Both the position numbers and the translations under genes were made by a program. Shown one piece after another: positions 17,598 to 26,291 of a stretch of DNA of 64,000 nt. The stretch is from Bacteroides congonensis (lineage in GTDB: Bacteria > Bacteroidota > Bacteroidia > Bacteroidales > Bacteroidaceae). Each line of letters begins with the position of its first letter. Position 1 is the first letter of the stretch. The notes under the pieces were generated by a model that worked only from the letters and a program-made list of their open reading frames with translations, did no database searches and was not told the DNA's origin. The DNA is taken from contig NZ_FQXY01000009.1 of assembly GCF_900130125.1 (NCBI RefSeq), positions 124,001-188,000 of the forward strand. Reading direction: 5' to 3'.

Positions 17598-18215
17598 CTA
17601 TTTGGTGAGTTGGAATCCCAACATCATTCCGTCATAGTTGTCGGCCAGTGAACTGACTGTTTTCAGTGCGGTGCTGTTGCTCTTGCTGCCGATAAAAGCC
17701 ATCAGTTTCAGCAACTTGTCCGAGTTGAACAGTAGTTCCAGTGAGTTGGAAGTGCAATTCACTTTTGCGTGCAGGTTCAGCAATTTCAGGTATTTCAAGT
17801 CTACCTGTTTGGTAGAAGCATTGTAGGAGTAAGTACCATTCAGTTTCTTTTTTCCTACGGTACTGGTGAAAGTACTGTCGGCATTAAAGGTAAAGCTCAT
17901 CTGGCCTTCCTTGATACCGATTTTGCTCAACTGTTCGTTCAGTTTGTTTTCCGCCATGGTAGCTGCGGCAGCTCCGCCCGCTTTCATCAACAGGTTGTCC
18001 GATTCGAACTCGACGGCTGAACCTTGATAACTCCATGTTCCGGTCATGTCGATAGACGCTGTATTGCCGGTAATGGCGTTCACCACTTTTGAAATGTTGT
18101 CCTTGTTCAACAAGTCCGCCCATGATTGCGCGTGGCTGTCAGTAGCCGTCAGCATGAATGCTGCCATAAAGGCAAGTGATAAAAAAATCTTTTTCATTTT
18201 CATTCTCTTTTTCAT
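17598..18215 (-). CDS. DUF4923 family secreted protein
   Basis: The 205-residue product has a signal peptide ending near TDSHAQ and a body with the pattern [40 protein letters not shown] and [23 protein letters not shown], fitting the DUF4923 family of Bacteroidetes lipocalin-like proteins. The role is unknown. The start at 18215 overlaps the engB stop codon by 4 bp (ATGA), implying translational coupling; internal starts at 18203 or 18197 would give a more usual signal peptide. Confidence 0.75.
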   Translation of the reverse strand: MKKRMKMKKIFLSLAFMAAFMLTATDSHAQSWADLLNKDNISKVVNAITGNTASIDMTGTWSYQGSAVEFESDNLLMKAGGAAAATMAENKLNEQLSKIGIKEGQMSFTFNADSTFTSTVGKKKLNGTYSYNASTKQVDLKYLKLLNLHAKVNCTSNSLELLFNSDKLLKLMAFIGSKSNSTALKTVSSLADNYDGMMLGFQLTK

Positions 18216-18814
18216 TGATTGATACTCTTGTTTATGTTTTCTATGTAGTCAAGTATTTCTTTACGTCCTGTACGGTCTTCCGAAGAAGAAATGAAATAAG
18301 GCGGGAGTTCTTCCCATTGCTTTCTTAATTCGCGCAGATATGAATTGATATTCATTTTCAGGCGTCCGCCCTTGAGCTTGTCCGCCTTGGTGAAGATGAT
18401 GGCGAAAGGAATACCGTTTTCGCCCAGCCATTCCATAAATTCCAGGTCTATCTTTTGCGGTTCGAGACGGCTGTCTATCAGGACAAACAGGTTTGTCATC
18501 TGCTCCCGTTCCAGAATGTAGTCTTCGATGATGGTACGTATCTGATCTTTGCCTTTCTGGCCGCGTCGGGCATAGCCATATCCCGGAAGGTCGACAATAT
18601 ACCAGTTCTTATTAATCAGAAAGTGATTGATAAGCATCGTCTTTCCCGGTGTGGCGGAAGTCATAGCCAACCCCTTACGGTTGGTCAGCATATTGATAAG
18701 GCTGGACTTGCCCACGTTGGAACGGCCGATAAAGGCATATTCGGGGAAAATACCTGCCGGACATTTCTTCACGTCCGTGTTACTAATCACAAATTCTGCA
18801 CTTGATATTTCCAT
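18212..18814 (-). CDS. engB: Ribosome biogenesis GTP-binding protein EngB (YsxC/YihA)
   Basis: Essential TRAFAC GTPase involved in large-subunit assembly. The G1 motif GRSNVGKS is at residues 30-37, G3 is in DLPGYGYA, G4 is TKADK and G5 lies in [10 protein letters not shown]. The 200-residue length is normal. It overlaps the DUF4923 gene by 4 bp downstream. The region upstream holds a four-copy 22-bp repeat and no clear TAnnTTTG box, so its promoter may be atypical or further away. Confidence 0.95.
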   Translation of the reverse strand: MEISSAEFVISNTDVKKCPAGIFPEYAFIGRSNVGKSSLINMLTNRKGLAMTSATPGKTMLINHFLINKNWYIVDLPGYGYARRGQKGKDQIRTIIEDYILEREQMTNLFVLIDSRLEPQKIDLEFMEWLGENGIPFAIIFTKADKLKGGRLKMNINSYLRELRKQWEELPPYFISSSEDRTGRKEILDYIENINKSINQ

Positions 18815-18844
18815 ATTCTTGTCATTTATTTCTTCGTTCTATTA

Positions 18845-18923
18845 TTTATAATAAACTCGTTCATCGTTTATAATAAACTATCGCGTCGTTTATAATAAAC
18901 TCTACCATTATTTATTATAAACG
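18845..18923. repeat. Four 22-bp-period copies of a near-palindromic TTTATWATAAAC motif
   Basis: The core TTTATAATAAAC starts at 18845, 18867 and 18889, and TTTATTATAAAC starts at 18911: four copies with an exact 22-bp period. Each core with its leading G approaches the palindrome GTTTATWATAAAC, and the last copy is the reverse complement of the others at its centre. Intervening 9-10 bp are unlike each other. The array lies between engB and the symporter gene, both on the minus strand, and ends 16 bp from the symporter stop. Confidence 0.9.
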
Positions 18924-18938
18924 CTGGAGTACTTGTTT

Positions 18939-20393
18939 TCATGGTACTTTCAGCGTTTTCTCTTTTCGAGACATTATTATTAATCCTGCAAAGGTAAGTG
19001 TTCCATTTAATATTAGCAATTCATAACCGAATTTATATCCGGTTTCTTTGGCTATCCACCAGTCCAGGGCATAGCAGAGCAAGGGAGAGGCGATGGCTAT
19101 GAAAGGCACCCGGCGGTCGTTGGTCTGCCTGCGGGTAAACAGTCCGAAAGCAAACATTCCGAGCAGCGGCCCGTATGTATAGGAAGCGATGATGTAGATA
19201 GCATCAATTACACTTTTATTATTCAGCATTTCGACCAGACAAATGAAGAAAGCAAGTAGAATCGAAAGCGATAAATGCACCTTGTTCCTTTTACGGCGGG
19301 CTACTTCTTCGGTATCCTTTTCAGTGTCGAGCAAATCGACGCATACGCTTGTCGTCATGGCTGTCAGGGCGGAGTCCGAATTGCTGAAAGCAGCCGCAAT
19401 GATTCCGATTGTAAAGAGTATCAGGACGGATTGTCCCAAATAACCTTGTGTAGCGAACATCGGCAGAATATCATCGTTCATGGCAGGTAGTTCCAGGTGC
19501 ATCTGTCCGGCCAGTGTTATCAGCAGGATTCCCAGACACAGGAAAAGAAAGTTCAGCGGGATGAATGAGAATCCGTAACAATACATATTCTTTTGCGCTT
19601 CGCGCAGGTTGCGGCAGGAAAGATTCTTCTGCATCATGTCCTGGTCAAGTCCCGTCATCACAATCACGATAAAGATGCCACTAAAGAATTGCTTGAAGAA
19701 GTTTTGCCGGGATACCCAGTCATCGAGTACGAAAATCCGGCTGTATTCACTGCTCTGAATAGTCCGGACAATACCGCTGAAATTCAAGTCCAATTTCTGA
19801 ATTGTGAAATAAATGATGAAAATCAGCGCGGCAATCAAGCAGAAAGTCTGCAAGGTATCTGTCCATACAATGGTTTTTATTCCGCTTTTATGAGTGTATA
19901 TCCATACCAGTGCCACCGAACCGACGGCAATCGCCCAGAAAGGAACATGCATCTCTTGAAATACATAAGTATGGAGAATCAGGCAGACCAGATAGAGCTT
20001 TGCGGCCGTTCCCAGCATACGCGATAATAGAAAGAAAAAAGAACCCGTGCGATAGGCTCGTGTTCCGATGCGTGTGCCGAGATAGCCGTATATGCTTGTC
20101 AGATTGAGCTTATAATATAAAGGAAGCAGCACATGCGCCACTACCATATATCCGAAAAAGAATCCGGATACCGTTTGCATGTAAGTCATATCCATCCCGC
20201 GTACCATGCCCGGCACAGAGACGAAAGTAACTCCGGAAATGGAAGCGCCGATCATTCCGAAAGAGACTACATACCAGGGCGATTTGTTCTCTCCCTTGAA
20301 GAATGCTGCGTTCGAACCGCCTTTGCGTCCGGTGATACGGGCTATTAATAATAATACCGCAAAGTAACCTATAATAGTAATAAGTATCATCAT
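18939..20393 (-). CDS. Sodium:solute symporter (SSS family)
   Basis: A 484-residue inner-membrane transporter with about 13 hydrophobic segments starting at MMILITIIGYFAVLLLIARITGRKGG. The family signature appears in the GMIGASISGVTFVSVPGMV stretch and in the sodium-site region IIAAAFSNSDSALTAMTTS. The substrate is unknown. I moved the start from 20474 to 20393 because a TACCTTTG box lies at 20402-20409 and would sit inside the longer frame. It is divergent from recR with a shared promoter region. Confidence 0.92.
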   Translation of the reverse strand: MMILITIIGYFAVLLLIARITGRKGGSNAAFFKGENKSPWYVVSFGMIGASISGVTFVSVPGMVRGMDMTYMQTVSGFFFGYMVVAHVLLPLYYKLNLTSIYGYLGTRIGTRAYRTGSFFFLLSRMLGTAAKLYLVCLILHTYVFQEMHVPFWAIAVGSVALVWIYTHKSGIKTIVWTDTLQTFCLIAALIFIIYFTIQKLDLNFSGIVRTIQSSEYSRIFVLDDWVSRQNFFKQFFSGIFIVIVMTGLDQDMMQKNLSCRNLREAQKNMYCYGFSFIPLNFLFLCLGILLITLAGQMHLELPAMNDDILPMFATQGYLGQSVLILFTIGIIAAAFSNSDSALTAMTTSVCVDLLDTEKDTEEVARRKRNKVHLSLSILLAFFICLVEMLNNKSVIDAIYIIASYTYGPLLGMFAFGLFTRRQTNDRRVPFIAIASPLLCYALDWWIAKETGYKFGYELLILNGTLTFAGLIIMSRKEKTLKVP

Positions 20394-20401
20394 AACGGCT
20401 G

Positions 20402-20409
20402 CAAAGGTA
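20402..20409 (-). promoter_or_regulatory. -7 element of the symporter gene, near-leaderless
   Basis: The minus strand reads TACCTTTG with 8 nt between the last G and the ATG at 20393. A TTG lies 22 bp upstream of the box, close to the usual -33 spacing. Confidence 0.7.
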
Positions 20410-20441
20410 GTATTTTTTGCAGGTATTAAAACAATAATCTG

Positions 20442-20449
20442 TATCTTTG
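20442..20449 (+). promoter_or_regulatory. -7 element of recR
   Basis: TATCTTTG matches TAnnTTTG, 34 nt before the ATG at 20484. A TTTG at 20416-20419 lies 22 bp upstream. The promoter overlaps that of the divergent symporter. Confidence 0.7.
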
Positions 20450-20483
20450 CGCCAAAATATCGATAGAATAGCAATTATTATCT

Positions 20484-21101
20484 ATGAACCAACAATATCC
20501 TTCCGTACTGCTTGAAAAGGCAGTCGGCGAATTTTCAAAACTTCCGGGCATCGGGCGTAAGACGGCTATGCGGCTTGTCCTGCATCTGCTCCGCCAGGAC
20601 ACGGCTACCGTGGAAGCGTTCGGAAGTTCCATCATCACCCTGAAACGTGAGGTGAAATATTGCAAAGTCTGCCATAATATATCCGATACCGAAACTTGCC
20701 AGATTTGCGCGAATCCGCAACGGGACGCGTCTACTGTTTGTGTCGTGGAAAATATCCGTGACGTGATGGCGGTAGAAGCAACCCAGCAATACAGGGGGCT
20801 GTATCATGTCCTGGGCGGCGTCATTTCTCCGATGGATGGGGTAGGGCCGAGCGACCTGCAAATAGAGAGTCTCGTACAACGGGTATCCGAAGGGGGCATC
20901 AAGGAAGTAATCCTAGCCTTGAGCACTACCATGGAAGGGGATACCACGAACTTTTATATCTACCGCAAACTGGATAAACTGGGAGTCAAACTGAGTGTAA
21001 TCGCGCGCGGTATATCCGTTGGCGACGAACTGGAATATGCCGATGAGGTGACTTTGGGACGCAGCATCGTGAACCGTACCGTTTTCACCGGAACTATATA
21101 A
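20484..21101 (+). CDS. recR: Recombination mediator RecR
   Basis: RecR, with RecO and RecF, loads RecA at gaps. The 205-residue protein has a helix-hairpin-helix ([12 protein letters not shown]) near the N terminus, a C4 zinc finger with cysteines 60, 63, 72 and 75, and a Toprim domain ([14 protein letters not shown] through [12 protein letters not shown]). All expected parts are present. The next genes (a membrane protein and a GNAT) follow on the same strand after a 59-bp gap containing a direct repeat. Confidence 0.96.
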   Translation: MNQQYPSVLLEKAVGEFSKLPGIGRKTAMRLVLHLLRQDTATVEAFGSSIITLKREVKYCKVCHNISDTETCQICANPQRDASTVCVVENIRDVMAVEATQQYRGLYHVLGGVISPMDGVGPSDLQIESLVQRVSEGGIKEVILALSTTMEGDTTNFYIYRKLDKLGVKLSVIARGISVGDELEYADEVTLGRSIVNRTVFTGTI

Positions 21102-21107
21102 TCAAAT

Positions 21108-21156
21108 AAACTTTAGAATTAAGAACATTAGAATTTAAAACTTTAGAATTAAGAAC
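21108..21156 (+). repeat. 19-bp direct repeat upstream of the small membrane protein gene
   Basis: AAACTTTAGAATTAAGAAC occurs at 21108-21126 and again, identically, at 21138-21156, a 30-bp period, with a degenerate TTAGAATTT in between. It lies directly before the ATG at 21161. Confidence 0.8.
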
Positions 21157-21160
21157 GAAC

Positions 21161-21619
21161 ATGGAAGAACAGATAAAACGCGCTGTCAGAAACTTGAATA
21201 TCAGTTATGTTCTCTTTTGGGTGCTCCCTGCGTTTCTGCTTGGGGCAGGAGAGTTTGAACTTATTCCTGTAGGAATCCTTGAAGGGAACGTGCAGGCTAC
21301 TTATTACTTTGAAACGGCCGGTATCCTGCTGACGGCCTTGTGCATACCTCTTTCCCTGAAACTATTCAGCCTTGTACTGAAAAAGAAGATAGACCACATG
21401 ACCATTACCCTTGCGCTGAAACGTTATGTGCAGATGAGCATCGTCCGGTTGGGAATACTTGAAATTGCCGTCGTCGTAAATCTCCTGTGCTATTACCTGA
21501 CGTTGAGCAGCACGGGCAACCTTTGTATGCTCATTGGGCTGACAGCTTCCCTTTTCTGTCTGCCGGGCGAGAAAAAACTGCGTAGCGAACTTCACATCAC
21601 CAAAGAAAAAGACGAATGA
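21161..21619 (+). CDS. Small integral membrane protein, unknown
   Basis: The 152-residue protein has four hydrophobic segments (around residues 16-35, 46-70, 95-120 and 122-135) with lysine-rich linkers such as KLFSLVLKKKIDHM and a charged C terminus ending in KEKDE. This topology fits a four-helix inner-membrane protein. I do not recognise a named family. Its stop codon overlaps the start of the GNAT gene (ATGA), so the two are probably translated together. Confidence 0.75.
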   Translation: MEEQIKRAVRNLNISYVLFWVLPAFLLGAGEFELIPVGILEGNVQATYYFETAGILLTALCIPLSLKLFSLVLKKKIDHMTITLALKRYVQMSIVRLGILEIAVVVNLLCYYLTLSSTGNLCMLIGLTASLFCLPGEKKLRSELHITKEKDE

Positions 21620-22152
21620 GACAATCTTTCTTGATGAACGACCGTGTCTATCTTCGTGCGGTAGAACCGGAAGATATGGATATTATGTACGAGATGGAAA
21701 ATGACCCTTCCATGTGGGACATCAGTAACTTTACAGTTCCTTATTCCCGCTACGTGCTGCGCCAGTATATCGAGGGTTCGCAATGTGATGTGTTTGCGGA
21801 CAAGCAGTTGCGCCTGATGATTGCCGGCAAGTCCGACCATCGTATACTTGGCACGATTGATATTACGGATTTTGTCCCTCTCCATTCACGCGGAGAAGTG
21901 GGAATTGCCATTCATAAAGACTACCGCGGACAAGGATATGCCGCCGATGCATTGAAATTACTTTGTGAGTATGCGTTTGATTTCCTGTCTTTCAATCAGC
22001 TTTACGCACACGTGGCAGTAGACAACGAAGTCTGCATGAAGCTGTTCACCTCTTGTGGCTTCATCCAATGCGGATTATTAAAGAACTGGCTGCAAGTAGA
22101 GGGTCGCTATAAAGACGCGGCACTCCTTCAGTGTTTGAATCCTAAGAAATAA
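21616..22152 (+). CDS. GNAT family N-acetyltransferase
   Basis: A 178-residue acetyltransferase of RimJ/RimL or spermidine-acetyltransferase style: MNDRVYLRAVEPEDMDIMYEMEND at the N terminus, the acetyl-CoA loop VGIAIHKDYRGQGYAADALKLLCEYAF around residues 95-120, and LYAHVAVDNEVCMKLFTSCGF afterwards. The substrate is unknown. It overlaps the preceding membrane protein gene by 4 bp. An internal ATG at 21634 is an alternative start that fits the family alignment slightly better. Confidence 0.9.
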   Translation: MRQSFLMNDRVYLRAVEPEDMDIMYEMENDPSMWDISNFTVPYSRYVLRQYIEGSQCDVFADKQLRLMIAGKSDHRILGTIDITDFVPLHSRGEVGIAIHKDYRGQGYAADALKLLCEYAFDFLSFNQLYAHVAVDNEVCMKLFTSCGFIQCGLLKNWLQVEGRYKDAALLQCLNPKK

Positions 22153-22164
22153 GAAATGAAGCAA

Positions 22165-22755
22165 TCAGTTGAGAGTAGGCACTTGCGGGAAACGTGACCA
22201 CGTTTCATACTTGCTGCCTAACTTCTCCAGTGCTTCCCGCCACATGTCTTTGGTGTTATCCTTCATCAGGTAAGATTTCCCTTCCTCGGAAACCAGCCAT
22301 GTGTTCTCTTTAATCTCATTGTGCAACTGTTCGTTTTCCCAACCGGAATACCCCAGAAAAAAGCGGATACATTCACTTATTTTATTCCCCTGCAATATGT
22401 ATTTCTTTATTGCGTCAAAGTCTCCATTCAGATAAAGACCTTTGCTGATAGAAATAGAACCGGGAATTTCCGCTAATGTATGGAGATAAAACAATGTATC
22501 AGTGGCGACAGGCCCACCTTTATATAAAGGTATCTCATCGAGATACTTGAATTCCATGATAATATCATTGAGTAGAAGCGGCAATTGCTTGTTGATAATC
22601 AGTCCCATACTTCCTTCTTCCGTATGATCGACCAGTAATATCACAGACCTGCCGAATGTCGCGTCACGTAAAAAAGGTTCGGATATTAAAATCTTTCCTC
22701 TTGACGGAAGCACATTATTCGATTGAATCTTAAATATATCAAGGTCTATATTCAT
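22165..22755 (-). CDS. YqgE/AlgH family protein
   Basis: A 196-residue UPF0301 protein. The start at 22755 gives [29 protein letters not shown], matching the family N terminus, while the longer frame only adds a hydrophobic leader derived from the upstream region. Family motifs include [20 protein letters not shown] and [23 protein letters not shown]. The function is poorly defined; AlgH was first linked to alginate regulation in Pseudomonas. An imperfect -7 box on the minus strand (22760-22767) lies 4 nt before the ATG. Confidence 0.92.
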   Translation of the reverse strand: MNIDLDIFKIQSNNVLPSRGKILISEPFLRDATFGRSVILLVDHTEEGSMGLIINKQLPLLLNDIIMEFKYLDEIPLYKGGPVATDTLFYLHTLAEIPGSISISKGLYLNGDFDAIKKYILQGNKISECIRFFLGYSGWENEQLHNEIKENTWLVSEEGKSYLMKDNTKDMWREALEKLGSKYETWSRFPQVPTLN

Positions 22756-22770
22756 GCCACTAAAGTAATA

Positions 22771-22807
22771 AAAAAAACGGAATAACAATCGTTCTTTCCG
22801 TTTTTTT
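22771..22807. terminator. Terminator between the aminotransferase and YqgE genes
   Basis: AAAAAAACGGAA (22771-22782) pairs with TTCCGTTTTTTT (22796-22807). The U-run on either strand fits termination of the aminotransferase transcript upstream of YqgE. Confidence 0.75.
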
Positions 22808-22849
22808 TCATTTTAAGTGTAGCTTTTATGAATATCTTCTGCCAAACGA

Positions 22850-24166
22850 TTAGCCTGCCGGATGATTTTCCGCAAATAGTTTCATCCTTTCGTCAAGCTG
22901 CGCGTATTGATGGTCTTTAATAAAAGAGGTACATGCACGCAGACCTTCCTGATGGCTTCCTGTGGTAACTAACGAGATGGCGCTTACACCATAATACATT
23001 AATTCCTTAGCCAATTCACCGCTGGTCATCCCCGGATACCCGATGGTAAAATAAAATCCGTCCGCAATGGGGTCGCCCAAATCGTTGTCATATACCAGAT
23101 GGAATCCGTGACGAAGGAAAATCTCTTTTAGCTTTTTCGCTCTTTCACCATATATCTTCACTTCGTCGAGGAAATTGTATTGTCCCTCATTGGCAGCTTT
23201 CAGCATGGCGGCCATGGCGAACTGTGCGGAATGGCTTGTACCGGAAGAAAGCGCATAAAGCACGCGGTGAATGAAAACAGTACCGAATGTACCGCCGCCA
23301 TAACGCTTGGTCAGCCCCGGATAACTCCGATGATACAGCTTGTCTGAAATACAGCTCACACCGATACGCTGTCCGGCATAACTGAATGCCTTTGAACCTG
23401 AAATCAGCAATACATAATTATCGGTATAATGGGCAACCGACGGTTGGAACGGTGCTTGATACGGCTTGCTCAAATTCTGGCGGAAATCCATCGCGAAGTA
23501 TGCCAAATCTTCCAGAACGATGACATCATACTGTGTAGCCAACTCACCGATGATTCTCAATTCTTCATCTTTCAGGCAAATCCAACTGGGATTATTCGGA
23601 TTTGAATAGATAATCGCCGATATATTTCCTTTTTTCAGGTAACTTTCCAGTTTCTCTCTCAGTTTTTCGCCCCGATAGTCGTATACGTCAAACGTCTCAT
23701 ATTTTTGCCCCATCACTACCAACTGCTGCTTCTGCACCGGAAATCCCGGATCGATAAACAGAATCGTATCTTTCTTTTCATCGCATTGGCTGCAAGTGAG
23801 GAAAGAAGCGAATGTTCCCTGCATGGAACCTGTCACGGGTACACATCCTTCCGGACTCAAGTCTACATTAATAAATGCCTTGATAAAGTTGGAAGCCTCC
23901 TTTTTTAGTTCCGGCAACCCGTTAATGTCAGGATATAAACTGGCGATACCCTTCTGCAATGCCTCAATTTCCGCTTTTACACCTACGGCGGACGGCGGAA
24001 GTCCCGGAACACCCATTTCCATCTTGATAAATTCAACTCCCGATGCTGCTTCCGCTTTAGAAGCAATAGCTTTTACTTCCCGGATGGTAGCTTTGGAAAA
24101 ATCGACAATTTGAAACTCATTGATGGTTTCATCAATCAGATGTCGCTCAATTGGTGTATTTTTCAT
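22850..24166 (-). CDS. Class I/II pyridoxal-phosphate aminotransferase
   Basis: The 438-residue product is a fold-type I aminotransferase. SNPNNPSWICLKDEEL is the conserved P-N-N-P region, VIVLEDLAYFAMDFR carries the PLP-contacting Asp/Tyr, and SGSKAFSYAGQRIGVSC carries the Schiff-base lysine. The amino acid substrate is uncertain. I chose 24166 (MKNTPIERHLID) because a TACATTTG box lies 27 bp upstream. It is divergent from the tRNA-Asp gene. Confidence 0.9.
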   Translation of the reverse strand: MKNTPIERHLIDETINEFQIVDFSKATIREVKAIASKAEAASGVEFIKMEMGVPGLPPSAVGVKAEIEALQKGIASLYPDINGLPELKKEASNFIKAFINVDLSPEGCVPVTGSMQGTFASFLTCSQCDEKKDTILFIDPGFPVQKQQLVVMGQKYETFDVYDYRGEKLREKLESYLKKGNISAIIYSNPNNPSWICLKDEELRIIGELATQYDVIVLEDLAYFAMDFRQNLSKPYQAPFQPSVAHYTDNYVLLISGSKAFSYAGQRIGVSCISDKLYHRSYPGLTKRYGGGTFGTVFIHRVLYALSSGTSHSAQFAMAAMLKAANEGQYNFLDEVKIYGERAKKLKEIFLRHGFHLVYDNDLGDPIADGFYFTIGYPGMTSGELAKELMYYGVSAISLVTTGSHQEGLRACTSFIKDHQYAQLDERMKLFAENHPAG

Positions 24167-24193
24167 TCTATTTTCTATTTTATGTAATAGCTG

Positions 24194-24201
24194 CAAATGT
24201 A
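24194..24201 (-). promoter_or_regulatory. -7 element of the aminotransferase gene
   Basis: The minus strand reads TACATTTG, an exact TAnnTTTG match, 27 nt before the ATG at 24166. Confidence 0.65.
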
Positions 24202-24274
24202 CACGATAATTCTTAATAAAACCACTTTTTCAGAAAAAAGATACGAAAGCTATTGCAGGTTTCAAAAAAATATC

Positions 24275-24282
24275 TACCTTTG
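24275..24282 (+). promoter_or_regulatory. -7 element of the tRNA-Asp gene
   Basis: TACCTTTG matches TAnnTTTG, 39 bp before the mature tRNA 5' end. Confidence 0.7.
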
Positions 24283-24321
24283 CAACCGCAATCGAGAGAG
24301 ATGCGATTAAAAAGAAATTCT

Positions 24322-24395
24322 GGTGCGTTAGTTCAGTTGGTTAGAATACATGCCTGTCACGCATGGGGTCACGGGTTCGAGTCCCGTACGCACCG
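24322..24395 (+). tRNA. tRNA-Asp, anticodon GTC
   Basis: A complete cloverleaf of 74 nt: acceptor GGTGCGT pairs with ACGCACC (24388-24394), the D-arm contains AGTTGGTTAGA, the anticodon stem CATGC/GCATG encloses loop CTGTCAC with anticodon GTC at 24356-24358, and the T-arm is ACGGG-TTCGAGT-CCCGT. CCA is not encoded. It has its own promoter and a strong terminator, so it is a single-gene transcript. Confidence 0.97.
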
Positions 24396-24418
24396 CTTCT
24401 TAAAGGAAATAAAAACAA

Positions 24419-24457
24419 GAAACCGCCTGACTCATAGTGAATCAGGCGGTTTCTTTT
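24419..24457 (+). terminator. Intrinsic terminator of tRNA-Asp
   Basis: GAAACCGCCTGA (24419-24430) pairs with TCAGGCGGTTTC (24442-24453), followed by TTTT. The loop can extend the stem with one mismatch. It lies 23 nt after the tRNA and may also serve the convergent fabH gene. Confidence 0.9.
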
Positions 24458-24479
24458 ATAACTGAACAGTCCTGTTTTT

Positions 24480-25484
24480 TTATTCCTTCTTACCGTCATA
24501 TCCCCACTTCAAATAAATAGCTCCCCAGGCAAACCCTGCTCCGAACGCCGTAAGGATCACATTGTCTCCCTTTTTGAATTTGTCCTCGAAATCCCACATG
24601 CAAAGCGGGAGTGTCCCGGCACTTGTGTTACCGTAACGCTCGATATTAACCATTACTTTTTCTGATGGTATTTCCAGACGTTGGGTCACGGCAGTGATGA
24701 TTCGTTGGTTGGCTTGATGGGGAATCACCCAGTCGATATCTTCCTTGTTCAAATGGTTTCTTTCGATTACGGCTTCGCAGGCGTCAGACATATTGGCTAC
24801 CGCATACTTGAATACGGTACGTCCTTCCTGATAGATATAATGCATTTGATTATCCAATGTATAATAAGAAGGGGCGCATACCGAACCACCGGCTTTTATA
24901 TGCAAGAACGGCAAGCCTTTGCCGTCTGTTCTCAGCACGGCATCCATGATACCCAAATCCTCAGTGGTAGGCTCTAACATGACAGCCGCCCCGCCGTCAC
25001 CAAAAATCGGGCAAGTGGCCCGATCCGTATAATTGATGATGGACGACATCTTTTCAGCCCCTACGACCACCACTTTCTTATAATTTCCCGAACGGATGAA
25101 ATTCGCCCCCGTCTCCAACGCATACAGGAAACCGCTGCACACGGCCTGCATATCAAAAGCGAAAGCATTTCTCAATCCCAGCCTGTCACATAGAAGAGAA
25201 GCAGTCGAAGGAAAGCGGTAGTCAGGCGTAGTAGTAGCGACAATAATCAGGTCAATATCATCCGGATTCGTTTGCGTGCGTTGAATCAATTGCTTCACCG
25301 CTTTGCGCGCTATATATGAAGTGCCGAGTCCTTCTTCTTTCAGGATATGCCTTTCCTTGATTCCGATGCGTCCCATAATCCAATCGTCGGTGGTATCAAC
25401 CATTTTGGAAATCTCATCATTAGTCAAGATATAATCGGGTACATATCCGCCAACTCCTGTAATTACTGCGTTTATTTTATCCAT
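24480..25484 (-). CDS. fabH: 3-oxoacyl-[ACP] synthase III (KAS III)
   Basis: FabH starts fatty acid elongation by condensing acetyl-CoA with malonyl-ACP; anteiso-branched primers are used by many Bacteroidetes. In the 334-residue protein the catalytic cysteine lies near residue 116 in [14 protein letters not shown], the histidine in [11 protein letters not shown] and the asparagine in [13 protein letters not shown]. The C terminus [17 protein letters not shown] is typical. It is not clustered here with plsX or rpmF. A good TTG-N19-TATATTTG promoter lies upstream. Confidence 0.95.
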   Translation of the reverse strand: MDKINAVITGVGGYVPDYILTNDEISKMVDTTDDWIMGRIGIKERHILKEEGLGTSYIARKAVKQLIQRTQTNPDDIDLIIVATTTPDYRFPSTASLLCDRLGLRNAFAFDMQAVCSGFLYALETGANFIRSGNYKKVVVVGAEKMSSIINYTDRATCPIFGDGGAAVMLEPTTEDLGIMDAVLRTDGKGLPFLHIKAGGSVCAPSYYTLDNQMHYIYQEGRTVFKYAVANMSDACEAVIERNHLNKEDIDWVIPHQANQRIITAVTQRLEIPSEKVMVNIERYGNTSAGTLPLCMWDFEDKFKKGDNVILTAFGAGFAWGAIYLKWGYDGKKE

Positions 25485-25548
25485 CGGTTCTATTTTATCT
25501 AGCTGTTTTTTTGAATAAGGTAGTTTATAGAAATGCTAAATGCGGGCG

Positions 25549-25581
25549 CAAATATATAGAAAAGAGACTGAAATACAATAA
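25549..25581 (-). promoter_or_regulatory. fabH promoter with -33 and -7 elements
   Basis: On the minus strand a TTG precedes TATATTTG (25549-25556) by 19 bp, matching the Bacteroidetes promoter spacing. The leader would be about 60 nt. Confidence 0.75.
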
Positions 25582-25627
25582 ACGTCTAGTAAACAGTTTC
25601 CTTTTTAATTAATAAAAAGGAATATTA

Positions 25628-25664
25628 GACCAAATTTTAGCAAAATATTTGGTCGCATTTTTTT
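25628..25664 (+). terminator. Plus-strand terminator-like hairpin with no plus-strand gene before it
   Basis: GACCAAAT (25628-25635) pairs with ATTTGGTC (25647-25654), followed by GCA and seven T residues on the plus strand. The nearest plus-strand transcript upstream is tRNA-Asp, which already has a terminator. The minus strand lacks a comparable U-run. Confidence 0.55.
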
Positions 25665-25751
25665 ATTTGCCCGAAAGAATTGCGTCTGACGCTTCTTCCT
25701 GCCTTGATACTTTTTCTTTGGAGTTTTCCACTTGGTTATCAGTAAAATGTA

Positions 25752-25790
25752 AAAAGGCGGGAGACAACGTATGCTGTTCCCCCGCCTTTT
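25752..25790 (-). terminator. Intrinsic terminator of the HU-smalltalk-amidase transcript
   Basis: AAAAGGCGGG (25752-25761) pairs with CCCGCCTTTT (25781-25790), with five T residues on the minus-strand side, 17 bp past the amidase stop. Confidence 0.85.
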
Positions 25791-25807
25791 GTAACTAGGA
25801 TGTCCGG

Positions 25808-26266
25808 CTAGATTTGTGAATACTCTTTTCTCGCGTCAAAGCAAGGACAAGCCTTGTGGACATCCGCGCTCAACTGATAATGCCCTACAATCCGCGCTTC
25901 GGGATAAAGCCCTTTCAATTCGCCCAATACCCGCCGGAGCGTCTCTTTTTGTAAAGGAGTCCTTGTGTCGGCAGGCTTTCCCGATTCATCCAGTCCGCCT
26001 TCATAGCAGATGGCCAAACTATGTAAGTTGAATCCCAGCGCATGAGCTCCGATCTCACTCATCGGGCGGGTGTGGTGGAGCACCCCATCCTTTGTCACAT
26101 AAAAATGATACCCGATACATTTGAACCCCCGTTTCAGGTGGCATTGGAGCAATTGCTCCTCTGTGAAGGGAATAGTTACCCGTGTAGCACTGCAATGCAC
26201 GACGATATACTGAATGCTGCGCGGGACATATTCTTCCTTCAATGAAAACTCTTTCAGCTCTTTCAT
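25808..26266 (-). CDS. N-acetylmuramoyl-L-alanine amidase (phage lysozyme-like)
   Basis: A 152-residue single-domain amidase_2 enzyme (T7 lysozyme/PGRP fold). Likely zinc ligands are His24 in YIVVHCSATR, the His in GHYQLSADVHKACPCFD and the Cys of the same segment. There is no signal peptide, as in phage endolysins, so release would need another factor. It follows the HU-like and smalltalk genes on the minus strand, an arrangement widespread in Bacteroides and thought to derive from phage or mobile elements. Confidence 0.9.
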   Translation of the reverse strand: MKELKEFSLKEEYVPRSIQYIVVHCSATRVTIPFTEEQLLQCHLKRGFKCIGYHFYVTKDGVLHHTRPMSEIGAHALGFNLHSLAICYEGGLDESGKPADTRTPLQKETLRRVLGELKGLYPEARIVGHYQLSADVHKACPCFDARKEYSQI

Positions 26267-26291
26267 AATGATACTGTCGATTTCCGTATGC

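Larger units (their letters stand above)
25485..25807. other. 323-bp intergenic region upstream of fabH
   Basis: No gene is seen. It holds the fabH promoter (25549-25556), an A/T-rich palindrome TTCCTTTTT...AAAAAGGAA (25598-25622), a plus-strand hairpin with a T-run (25628-25664) and the terminator of the amidase transcript (25752-25790). Confidence 0.7.

Noticed and set aside
18845..18923. CRISPR array
   Set aside because: The repeated cores are only 12-13 bp, the spacers 9-10 bp, and no cas gene is present.
20394..20474. Longer N terminus for the sodium:solute symporter
   Set aside because: It would include the TACCTTTG box and overlap the recR promoter; the membrane protein starts naturally at MMILITI.
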